Shown: positions 1-5,426 of the stretch, piece after piece | How the letters are laid out: each line of letters begins with the position of its first letter | Position numbering within the stretch: the first letter of the stretch is position 1 | DNA from: Acetobacteraceae bacterium | GTDB lineage: Bacteria; Pseudomonadota; Alphaproteobacteria; Acetobacterales; Acetobacteraceae | Assembly (NCBI GenBank): GCA_027489135.1 | Contig: JAIYAI010000571.1 | Span: 1-5,426 of the forward strand | Length of the DNA stretch: 5,426 bases | Direction of reading: 5' to 3' | Made by a program: the position numbers and the translations under genes | Notes under the pieces: model-generated | What the model was told of the DNA's origin: nothing | Databases searched by the model: none | Seen by the model: only the letters and a program-made list of their open reading frames with translations

Positions 1-1092
1 CACGAAGGCCAGCCAGAGCAGTGCGACCGTGCAGATCGCGAAGCCCGCCATGCCGATCACCCGCGGCGTGAACACGGTGTAGAGGCGCACCACCAGCATC
101 GCGGTGAAGAAGACGGTCAGGTTGAAGGGCATCATCGCGATCGCCGTCTCGATCGGCGTGCGGCCCTGCACGATCTGGATGTAGAGCGGGACGGTGAAGT
201 TCAGCATCGCCTCCAGCCCCACCACGGCGAACATGGTGATCACCGCCGCGCGCTCCTGCGCCGAGGTGATGACGCGGAGATCCAGCAGCGGCGTGCCCCC
301 CTTCGCCTGCACGCGACGGCACCAGGCGATGAAGCATTGCAGCGTGACGATGCCGACCACGATCATCAGCGGTGCGGGGGAGAAGCCGAAGACCTCGAAG
401 GGCGCGCCGGGCCGCGCCGCGCCGAGGCCCCAGCGGTTGAGGTTGTTGACCCCGAAGACGATCAGGATGATCGCCGCCGCCGCCAGCACCACGCCCAGCA
501 GGTCGATCTTCACCTCGGGGCGCGCCTCCTCCGGCTTCAGCTTGAAGCTGAGGAAGAACACCACCGCGCAGACCACCACCAGGATGCCGAAGACGGGCCG
601 CCAGCCGATGAAGGTGCCCAGCAGGCCGCCGATGATGAAGGCGGCGACGCCGGCACCGGCCCGGGCCGAGCCCAGCGCACCGACGGCCGTCGCCTGCTGC
701 TGGCCGCGGTAGTGGTGCGCGATCAGCGCCACCAGCGCCGGCACGTTCACCGCCGCGGCAAGGCCGGCCAGAAGCTGCGCCCCCAGCATCACCGGCGCGG
801 CGGGTGCCACCACCATCAGCACCTGCGCGGCGCCGAAGGCCAGCACCACGTAGCGGAAGACGAAGGTGGAGCCGAAGCGCTGCACCAGCTTCGCACCCAG
901 CATGACGAAGCCCGCCACCGCCAGGGAATACATCACGATGCCGGTGGCGACGGTGGTCGGCGGCACGCCGAAGCTCGCCACCATGCCGGAAAGCGAGACC
1001 GGCAGGGCCGCGACGTTGAAGGACATGATCGCCTGGCCGAGCGCGATGGCGATCATCGGCACCCAGGAGGCCTTGGTCTCGGTCGTCGTCAT
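1..1092 (-). CDS. MFS transporter, EmrB/QacA (DHA2)-like, 3' end cut off by the window
   Basis: Read from the ATG at 1092-1090, the frame stays open for 364 codons to base 1, so the C-terminus lies outside the window. The protein is a chain of hydrophobic helices with short loops. The features that suggest the 14-helix drug:H+ antiporter type are a GW-R-VFGI junction (residues 163-170), a basic stretch followed by DLLGVVLAAAA (197-207), a PLLDLRVI block (268-275), and an LYIQIVQG-TPIE-A-AMMP block (303-322). Family members use the proton gradient to move small molecules across the inner membrane. The substrate cannot be read from the sequence. A GGAG at 1101-1104 lies 8 nt before the ATG, and the ATG overlaps the glsA stop as ATGA, so translation is probably coupled to glsA. 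Motif A (AKLVQRFG, 67-74), motif B (Q106 where Arg is usual) and motif C (no Gly-Pro near 149-155) all look degenerate. The superfamily call is firm; the subfamily is likely. Confidence 0.9.
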   Translation of the reverse strand, partial: MTTTETKASWVPMIAIALGQAIMSFNVAALPVSLSGMVASFGVPPTTVATGIVMYSLAVAGFVMLGAKLVQRFGSTFVFRYVVLAFGAAQVLMVVAPAAPVMLGAQLLAGLAAAVNVPALVALIAHHYRGQQQATAVGALGSARAGAGVAAFIIGGLLGTFIGWRPVFGILVVVCAVVFFLSFKLKPEEARPEVKIDLLGVVLAAAAIILIVFGVNNLNRWGLGAARPGAPFEVFGFSPAPLMIVVGIVTLQCFIAWCRRVQAKGGTPLLDLRVITSAQERAAVITMFAVVGLEAMLNFTVPLYIQIVQGRTPIETAIAMMPFNLTVFFTAMLVVRLYTVFTPRVIGMAGFAICTVALLWLAFV

Positions 1093-2102
1093 GCGTCGGG
1101 CTCCGGGCGGGAGGCGAAGAGGTTCAACCCCAGCGCTTGGCTGAGGAAGCGCGTGGCCAACTGCCCGCGCACGCTGTTGCCGGCCTCGTCGAGCGGGGGC
1201 GAGAAGGTGGCCATGCCGCCTTTGCCCGGCGCGATGGTAACCAGGCCGCCGGCAACGCCGCTCTTGCCGGGCAGGCCCACCTCGTAGAGCCAGTCGCCGG
1301 ACTGCTCGTAGAGACCCGCCGTCGCCATCACCGCCAGCACCCGGGCGCAGCGGTCGGCATCCAGCACGCGCTCCTTCGTCACCGGGTTCACGCCGCCATC
1401 GGCCAGCGTCGCGCCCATCACGGCGAGGTCGCGGGCGGTGACCAGCAGGCTGCATTGGCGGGTGTAGATGTCGGTCGCCTCCTCGGGGTCCGAGTACATC
1501 CGGCCATAGCCGTGCAGCAGCCGGGCGATGCCCTGGTTGCGCTGGTTCGAAGCGGCTTCCGATTCATAGACGACCTGGTCCATCGCCAGGTCCCGACCGG
1601 CAAAGCGCGACAGGCCCTCGCGGATGAAGCGCCAGCGTTCCTCGGCATTCGCGCCGGGCGCGAGGCTTGTCGCAGCGATGGCGCCGGCATTGACCATGGG
1701 GTTCATGGTGCGGTCGGCGTTCAGCTCGATCGCCATGACGGAGTTGAAGGGCAGGCCGGTGGCGTTGACCCCCACCGCCTCCCGCGCCCGGCCGCCGCCG
1801 AGGGCCTGGCAGACCAGGGCGAAGACGAAGGGCTTCGAGATGGACTGGATGGAGAAGGCGCGGTCCGCGTCGCCCGCCGTGAAGACGGCGCCGGAGACCC
1901 CGGCGACGGCGATGCCGAACCAGCCGGGGTCTGCCGCGGCGAGGGCCGGGATGTAGTCGGCGACCTTGCCCTCCGCGACCGGCGCGTAGCGGGCATGGGC
2001 GGCGGCGACGAGGTCGGCGACGCGCGCGGCTTCGGGGAGGTGACCGGTGGAGACGGCGGGCGCGGGCCCGGCCGCGTCCTCGAGATGCAGGAGGCGGTGC
2101 AT
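1089..2102 (-). CDS. glsA: Glutaminase A (serine-dependent, beta-lactamase-fold)
   Basis: Hydrolyses L-glutamine to L-glutamate and ammonia in the cytoplasm. The 337 residues align by eye with E. coli YneH/GlsA from GKVADYIPAL (45-54) to the end. SIQSISK (84-90) carries the nucleophile Ser87 and Lys90. The other substrate contacts known in the family are all present: Asn138 (MVNAG), Glu182 and Asn189 (SEAASNQRN), Tyr213 (YTRQC), Tyr265 (GLYEQSG) and Val283 (SGVAGG). The enzyme therefore looks active. It is longer than the usual ~308 residues, mainly because of about 21 extra N-terminal residues of Ala/Pro-rich character; there is no signal peptide. The start at 2102 is supported by AAGGGGG at 2111-2117, 8 nt upstream. 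The stop overlaps the start of the MFS gene by 4 nt. A 218-bp spacer precedes it, so it may have its own promoter, though I could not identify one. A separate amidase or beta-lactamase is excluded by the family-specific blocks. Confidence 0.97.
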   Translation of the reverse strand: MHRLLHLEDAAGPAPAVSTGHLPEAARVADLVAAAHARYAPVAEGKVADYIPALAAADPGWFGIAVAGVSGAVFTAGDADRAFSIQSISKPFVFALVCQALGGGRAREAVGVNATGLPFNSVMAIELNADRTMNPMVNAGAIAATSLAPGANAEERWRFIREGLSRFAGRDLAMDQVVYESEAASNQRNQGIARLLHGYGRMYSDPEEATDIYTRQCSLLVTARDLAVMGATLADGGVNPVTKERVLDADRCARVLAVMATAGLYEQSGDWLYEVGLPGKSGVAGGLVTIAPGKGGMATFSPPLDEAGNSVRGQLATRFLSQALGLNLFASRPEPDA

Positions 2103-2110
2103 GGATCAGG

Positions 2111-2117
2111 CCCCCTT
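2111..2117 (-). promoter_or_regulatory. Ribosome binding site of glsA
   Basis: AAGGGGG on the minus strand lies 8 nt before the ATG at 2102-2100. It is the reason for accepting the N-terminally extended start of glsA rather than an internal one nearer the conserved GKVADYIP block. Confidence 0.6.
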
Positions 2118-2176
2118 GGGTGGGCGCGTCGTGCGCATGCGGCGTTCTCCCATCTGCGCGTGGTCGGCGGCGCCCC

Positions 2177-2223
2177 CCACACCAACCCTCCCCCGCCGGC
2201 GGGGAGAGGGAGGGTGGGGGTGG
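2177..2223. repeat. GC-rich imperfect inverted repeat (likely dispersed intergenic palindrome)
   Basis: A perfect 14-bp palindrome, CCCCGCCGGCGGGG, occupies 2191-2204. It is flanked by longer arms: ACCCTCCC at 2185-2192 against GGGAGGGT at 2208-2215, with more pairing out to 2177 and 2223. The outer and inner arms are offset by 5 nt, so the hairpin would have an asymmetric bulge. The core resembles a CCCTCCCCCGCCGGCGGGG-type element that recurs between genes in many alphaproteobacterial genomes; that comparison is from memory. It lies between the permease stop and glsA, where the transcript could fold into a very stable stem. Neither strand has a T-tract after it, so it is not a classical intrinsic terminator. 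Confidence 0.65.
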
Positions 2224-2268
2224 CGGCTCGACCGCACCGCTCCAAGGTTCTCACGCTACCGGCCCGCA

Positions 2269-2313
2269 GACACGCCCCGCAGGGCCCCCGGTCCCACCCC
2301 TGCGCCGGGCGTC
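2269..2313 (-). terminator. Possible transcript stem-loop after the permease gene
   Basis: The arm at 2298-2313 (minus-strand GACGCCCGGCGCAGGG) pairs imperfectly with the arm at 2269-2284 (CCCTGCGGGGCGTGTC). The inner CGCAGGG/CCCTGCG match is 7 bp and perfect, and ACGCC/GGCGT gives an outer match, around a 13-nt loop. It starts 8 nt after the permease stop codon, which is where a terminator or 3'-end protecting hairpin would sit. No U-run follows the second arm, so factor-independent termination is doubtful. In DNA this GC-rich some pairing is expected by chance. Confidence 0.3.
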
Positions 2314-2320
2314 CCAGCCC

Positions 2321-4147
2321 TCACCTGAGCGGCAGCAGCATCGGCACCAGCAGCAGGCTCACCACCATCACGACCAGCGTGAAGGGCACGCCCACCTTCA
2401 CGAAGTCCGAGAAGGCGTAGTTCCCCGGCGCCACCACCAACGTGTTCACCGGCGAGGAGACCGGCGTCATGAAGGCCGAACTCGCCCCCAGGGCGACGAT
2501 CATCGCGAAGGGATAGGGCGAGACGCCGAGTTCCTGCGCGATCGCCACCGCCACCGGCGCCATCAGCACCGCCGTCGCGGTGTTCGAGATGAACATGCCG
2601 AGCCCCGCCGTGATGACGAAGAGCAGCCCCAGCACCACGCGCGGCGCGGCGTCGCCGGCCACCGCCACCACGGCATCGGCCGCGAGGTCGACGCCCCCCG
2701 TGCGCTGCAGGGCGATGGAGAAGGGCAGCATGCCGACGATCAGCACGATGCTCTTCCAGGAGATGGCGCGGTAGGCGCTGGCGAAGTCGATGCAGCCGAA
2801 GAAGCCCATCAGCAGGCAGCCGATCAGCGCGGCGTGGACGTTCGGCACCACGCCCGTGACCATCATGGCGACCGTCACGCCGAGGCACCCAACCGCCTGC
2901 CAGGCGCGGTCCGGCGCGGGCAGCACCTCCTCGAACTCCGCCGGCAGGTCGAGGGGAACGAGGTCGCGCGTGTCGTCGCGCAGCCCCTTGATGTCGCCCC
3001 AGAAGCCGAAGAGCAGGAGCGTGTCGCCGACGCGCAACTCCTCCTGCAGCAGACCGGAGCCGATCGCCACGCCGCCGCGGCGCAGGCCGATCGCGGTGAC
3101 CCCATGTTCGGACCGCAGCCGCGCCTGCAGCAGGGTCTGGCCGACCAGGCGGGATTCGGCGGGCAGGAAGGCCTCGACCATCCCCACCTCCTGCGCGCGA
3201 TCGGTGAAGTAGCGGGCACCGCCCTCCAGCGGCAGCACGGCGAGACCGTTCGCCTGCAGCAGCGCCTGGTGCGTCGCCTCCGGCGCCTGCACGTCGACGA
3301 GGAGGATGTCGCCCTCCTGCAGCACCTCCCGCGCCGTGGGTCGGATCAGGTCGCGGCCGAGGCGCCGCGCGCGCTCGATCGCCAGGATGTTCACGCCCTG
3401 CGACCGCAGGCCGAGGTCGCCGATGGCCCGGCCCGCGAGGCCGAAGGGCACCTGCACGCGGTATTCCCGGTCCGGCAGGTCGTAGCGGGCGATCCAGTCG
3501 GCCAGGCTCGGCCGACGCGGCGGCTCCGGCGCCGCCGCGGTGCCGGCCAGCAACGGGCGCACGAGCAGCATGTAGAGGATACCGAGCAGCAGGACGGGCA
3601 GGCCGAAGGGCGTGATGCCGAAGAAGCCGAAGCCTTCCAGCCCATGCCGCGCCAGTTCCGCATTGACCACGAGATTGGGCGCCGTGGCGACCAGGGTCAG
3701 CATGCCGCTGATCAGCGCGGCGACGGAGAGCGGCATCATCAGCGTGCGCGGGGAAGCACCGGTCGCCTGGCAGATCCGAAGCACGATGGGGATGAAGATG
3801 GCGATCACCGCCGTGCCGCTCATCACCGCGCCGAGGCCCGCGGCGGCGAGCATCAGCAGCACCAGAAGCTTCGCCTCGCTGCTGCCGGCGGTCTGCCCGA
3901 GCCAGTCGCCGACGCGGCGTGCGACGCCCGTGCGCACCAGCCCCTCGCCGAGGACGAAGAGCGCGGCGATCAGCACCACCACAGGGTCGGCGAAGCCCGC
4001 CAGCGCCTCCGCCATCGTCATGACGCCGGTGAAGGGCAGCAGCACGATCATCAGCAGCGCCACCGCGTCCATGCGCGGGCGGTTGAGGATGAACATGGCG
4101 ATGGCCGCGAACAGCAGCCCCAGCACCAGCAGGAGGTCGGTGGTCAT
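2321..4147 (-). CDS. SLC13/DASS-family permease with two RCK_C (TrkA-C) domains, YfbS-like
   Basis: An inner-membrane ion-coupled anion permease of 608 residues, close in length and layout to the uncharacterised E. coli transporter YfbS. Residues 1-203 hold the first set of membrane helices. Residues about 217-402 form a soluble insert with two RCK_C domains (LPDREYRVQVP-GLAGRAIGDLGLR near 224-248; EAFLPAESRLVGQTLLQARLR near 325-345), which in this family are thought to sense a ligand or ion. Residues 415-608 hold the second helix set, with SNTAT at 521-525 and TPVSSPVN at 561-568, the repeat-2 SNT and substrate-site blocks. The repeat-1 counterpart reads SGT (110-112) rather than SNT, followed by ATAPN at 154-158. 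The ATG at 4147 is preferred over a longer open frame to 4726 because the sequence before it is the marC shadow. GGGGGA at 4155-4160 lies 7 nt upstream, and the ATG overlaps the marC stop. The substrate is unknown; family substrates include dicarboxylates, sulfate and other anions. Confidence 0.93.
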   Translation of the reverse strand: MTTDLLLVLGLLFAAIAMFILNRPRMDAVALLMIVLLPFTGVMTMAEALAGFADPVVVLIAALFVLGEGLVRTGVARRVGDWLGQTAGSSEAKLLVLLMLAAAGLGAVMSGTAVIAIFIPIVLRICQATGASPRTLMMPLSVAALISGMLTLVATAPNLVVNAELARHGLEGFGFFGITPFGLPVLLLGILYMLLVRPLLAGTAAAPEPPRRPSLADWIARYDLPDREYRVQVPFGLAGRAIGDLGLRSQGVNILAIERARRLGRDLIRPTAREVLQEGDILLVDVQAPEATHQALLQANGLAVLPLEGGARYFTDRAQEVGMVEAFLPAESRLVGQTLLQARLRSEHGVTAIGLRRGGVAIGSGLLQEELRVGDTLLLFGFWGDIKGLRDDTRDLVPLDLPAEFEEVLPAPDRAWQAVGCLGVTVAMMVTGVVPNVHAALIGCLLMGFFGCIDFASAYRAISWKSIVLIVGMLPFSIALQRTGGVDLAADAVVAVAGDAAPRVVLGLLFVITAGLGMFISNTATAVLMAPVAVAIAQELGVSPYPFAMIVALGASSAFMTPVSSPVNTLVVAPGNYAFSDFVKVGVPFTLVVMVVSLLLVPMLLPLR

Positions 4148-4845
4148 GGCGCGATCCCCCGTGGCGCCAACAGCGGCCGCAGCGCGTCCGTCGCGCCGGT
4201 CAGCATGATCTGCACGCCGATGCAGAGCAGCAGGAAGGCCGTGACCTTCGCCGCCACCAGCGTCCCCTGCGGCCCGAGGCGCTTCACCAGCGCCTCCGCA
4301 TTCGCATAGGCCACCCAGACCGTCGCCGCGACGGTGACCGCGACCAGCATGGCGGAGAGCCCCATGGCCAGCACGTCGCCGGATACATCCTGCGCCTGCT
4401 GCCCCGCGCTCAGCGCGATGCAGGCGGCGATGGTGCCCGGGCCCGTGGTCAGCGGCAGGGTGAGCGGGAAGAAGGCCATGCTCTCGACCGGGGCGGTGTC
4501 CATCGCCTCCGGCGCCTCGCGCTTCGGGTGGCGCGCGGGGTCCTCGGACAGCATGTTCCAGCCCGCGACCGCGACGGCGAGGCCGCCGCCGATGCGCAGC
4601 GCCTCCAGCGAGATGCCGAAGAAGCCGAGCACGCGGGACCCGAGGAACAGCGCCACGACCAGCACGATGAAGCTGTTCACCGCGATGGCGCGGGCGAGGC
4701 GGGCGCGGGCGCGCGGCGTCAGCCACTGCGTCATGCCCTGGAAGATGAAGGCGCCGCCGATCGGGTTGATGATGCTGATCAGCGCCGAATAGCCAAAGAG
4801 CCAGCCCGAGAGCAGCTTGGCGAGCAGGAACTCGTCGAGGATCAC
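4144..4845 (-). CDS. MarC family integral membrane protein
   Basis: A 233-residue inner-membrane protein of the MarC (UPF0056) family with six predicted helices, at about 12-36, 53-70, 73-97, 120-145, 158-182 and 197-217. The family blocks are clear: SIINPIGGAFIF (24-35) in the first helix and MAFFPLTLPLTTGPGTIA (123-140) after the central loop. The length is normal for the family. The biochemical role is unknown; the name comes from the E. coli mar locus, but later work found no role for MarC in multidrug resistance. The start is a GTG at 4845-4843, because upstream in-frame codons back to the preceding gene contain no start; no good Shine-Dalgarno precedes it, only a GC-rich leader with the palindrome CGCGGCCGCG at 4851-4860. 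It starts 22 nt after the stop of the exported protein, and its TGA overlaps the permease ATG, which suggests a single transcript with coupled translation. Confidence 0.93.
   Translation of the reverse strand: MILDEFLLAKLLSGWLFGYSALISIINPIGGAFIFQGMTQWLTPRARARLARAIAVNSFIVLVVALFLGSRVLGFFGISLEALRIGGGLAVAVAGWNMLSEDPARHPKREAPEAMDTAPVESMAFFPLTLPLTTGPGTIAACIALSAGQQAQDVSGDVLAMGLSAMLVAVTVAATVWVAYANAEALVKRLGPQGTLVAAKVTAFLLLCIGVQIMLTGATDALRPLLAPRGIAP
4155..4160 (-). promoter_or_regulatory. Ribosome binding site of the SLC13-type permease
   Basis: GGGGGA on the minus strand, 7 nt before the ATG at 4147-4145 and inside the last codons of marC. It decides the permease start in favour of the ATGA overlap. 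Confidence 0.55.
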
Positions 4846-4867
4846 GGCGGCGCGGCCGCGTGTCGGG

Positions 4868-5326
4868 TCAGGACCGCAACTCGATCGTCACGCCGGCCTG
4901 GCCGACGCGCCACTGCCCGCCGGCGCGGTCGGTCCGCAGGCGCAGTTCCACCCCCGCGGCGTTGCGCAGGAAGCGCGTCTCCGGCCCGCCCTCCCCGCCC
5001 GGGGGGCGCGGCGCCACGCGTTCCTCGTAGCGCCCGGGAAAGTCCTCCAGGCGACGGAGGTTGAAGACCTCCCCGCTCGCCGAGAGGCTGGTGACGCCGA
5101 CGCTGCCGAACTCCAGGCCACGGACGGAGAAAGAATACTCCTCCCCCCGGAAGCGCAGGCGGCCGCCACCCACCGCGGCGCCGACCGCGAGGATGCCGAC
5201 ACGCACCTGCTCGATCACGATCGAGCCATCCGGGTTGGGGTCCGGCCGCCGGGGCGCACGCTGCTGCGCAAGCCCCGTCGCGGGCTGGCCCAGCAGCAAC
5301 CCGATCAGCAGCGTGCGCCGCGTCAT
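4868..5326 (-). CDS. Small exported protein of unknown function
   Basis: A 152-residue protein with an N-terminal signal sequence: MTRRTLLIGLLLG gives a twin-Arg n-region and a hydrophobic core, and a likely cleavage point lies after GLA (about residues 17-19) before QQRAP. The TRRTLL pattern is compatible with Tat export, but Sec is equally possible. There is no lipobox Cys. The mature part has no further membrane helix and alternates short hydrophobic and polar residues, as in a beta-rich fold (GGGRLRFRGEEYSFSVRGLEF near 55-75, then GEVFNLRRLEDFPGRYEE). I recall similar unnamed proteins in other proteobacteria but cannot name a family. The Met codon at 5326 is preferred because GGGGGA (5332-5337) lies 5 nt upstream. 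Met codons at 5332 and 5341 are in frame; the latter gives 157 residues without a visible binding site. Codon pattern and signal peptide argue that it is real; an overlapping 184-codon frame (4842-5396) is a shadow of it. Confidence 0.8.
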   Translation of the reverse strand: MTRRTLLIGLLLGQPATGLAQQRAPRRPDPNPDGSIVIEQVRVGILAVGAAVGGGRLRFRGEEYSFSVRGLEFGSVGVTSLSASGEVFNLRRLEDFPGRYEERVAPRPPGGEGGPETRFLRNAAGVELRLRTDRAGGQWRVGQAGVTIELRS

Positions 5327-5331
5327 CCCCA

Positions 5332-5337
5332 TCCCCC
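5332..5337 (-). promoter_or_regulatory. Ribosome binding site deciding the start of the exported protein
   Basis: GGGGGA on the minus strand, 5 nt before the ATG at 5326-5324. It lies inside the coding sequence of the longer alternative starting at 5341, so the choice between the two is not certain. Confidence 0.4.
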
Positions 5338-5392
5338 GCATGGCGGGCGAGATAGGGGGACGCGGACCGGAACGCCAGCGCTTCCCGCCGCA

Positions 5393-5426
5393 TCACAATC
5401 CCCAGGGCAGGCCGAGCAGGTACCAG
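5393..5426 (-). CDS. Possible C-terminal end of an upstream gene
   Basis: Read leftwards from the window edge, one frame gives WYLLGLPWGL followed by TGA at 5395-5393. The hydrophobic, Trp/Leu/Gly-rich end would suit a membrane protein or a hydrolase tail, but only ten codons are visible. It would end 66 nt before the start of the exported protein (or 51 nt before the alternative start) on the same strand, consistent with an upstream operon member. The other minus-strand frames lack comparable protein-like character. No family can be named. Confidence 0.35.
   Translation of the reverse strand, partial: WYLLGLPWGL

Larger units (their letters stand above)
2103..2320. other. 218-bp spacer between the permease and glsA
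   Basis: This is the longest non-coding stretch in the window. It contains the two inverted repeats and the glsA ribosome binding site, annotated separately. I see no convincing sigma-70 type -35/-10 pair, no small ORF with coding character and no riboswitch-like conserved block. Translations that run through it are Pro/Gly/Arg-rich low-complexity sequence. It probably marks the boundary between two transcription units and may hold the glsA promoter. Confidence 0.55.

Noticed and set aside
337..1287. 316-codon plus-strand open frame opposite the MFS gene
   Set aside because: Its translation is almost entirely His, Arg, Gln, Asp, Glu and Gly, typical of an antisense shadow. The minus strand gives a clear MFS protein through the same bases.
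2177..2223. Classical Rho-independent terminator at the palindrome
   Set aside because: The stem is strong, but no T-tract follows on either strand, so it is listed as a repeat.
1137..2420. 427-codon open frame on the plus strand, antisense to glsA
   Set aside because: It is a shadow of the glutaminase frame. The minus strand has every glutaminase active-site residue, whereas this translation is Gly/Arg/Ala-rich and runs through the intergenic repeat.
2120..4309. 729-codon open frame on the plus strand, antisense to the permease
   Set aside because: Its translation is a His/Arg/Gln/Asp/Glu-rich low-complexity string with no domain. Long antisense frames are expected opposite GC-rich genes, and the minus-strand frame encodes a recognisable SLC13 permease.
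2321..4726. Longer, 801-codon version of the permease
   Set aside because: The first 193 codons are Arg/Ala/Gly-rich out-of-frame sequence over marC. The ATG at 4147 has a ribosome binding site, a sensible membrane N-terminus and a length matching YfbS.
4842..5396. 184-codon minus-strand frame overlapping the exported protein, ending in a GTGA overlap with marC
   Set aside because: The overlap looks attractive, but the translation is Arg/Pro/Gly-rich and lacks any domain. The competing frame at 4868-5326 has a signal peptide and a coherent soluble domain.
1..5426. CRISPR array, tRNA or rRNA gene, insertion sequence, phage or defence genes
   Set aside because: I saw no regularly spaced direct repeats, tRNA-like cloverleaf, transposase or integrase-like protein, or known defence domain. 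The window is filled by ordinary metabolic and transport genes.

Overview
The window is very GC-rich, with G/C-ending codons, dense coding and start-stop overlaps. This fits an alphaproteobacterium, perhaps an Acetobacteraceae/Rhodospirillales relative. That placement is inferred from composition, gene style and a characteristic GC-rich intergenic palindrome; there is no rRNA or marker gene to prove it.

All supported genes lie on the minus strand, so transcription runs from right to left. In transcription order they are: the last ten codons of an unidentified gene at the right edge; a small exported protein of unknown function (4868-5326); a MarC-family six-helix membrane protein (4144-4845, GTG start); a YfbS-like SLC13/DASS-family permease with two central RCK_C (TrkA-C) domains (2321-4147); a 218-bp spacer with two GC-rich inverted repeats; a complete serine-type glutaminase GlsA (1089-2102); and an EmrB/QacA-like MFS transporter (1-1092) whose C-terminus runs off the left edge.

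There are two translationally coupled pairs. marC and the permease share an ATGA overlap at 4144-4147, and glsA and the MFS gene share one at 1089-1092. The spacer at 2103-2320 separates the two pairs. The exported protein is 22 nt upstream of marC, so it probably belongs to the first unit. The first unit looks like envelope or membrane transport of unknown substrate. The second links a cytoplasmic glutamine-hydrolysing enzyme to a transporter, which suggests (inference only) that the MFS protein handles glutamine, glutamate or a related compound.

I see no RNA gene, CRISPR array, insertion sequence, phage gene or defence system. The points most worth a second look are the weakened signature motifs of the MFS protein, the glutaminase-MFS coupling, the loss of the Asn in the first SNT motif of the permease, and the inverted repeats between the two units.
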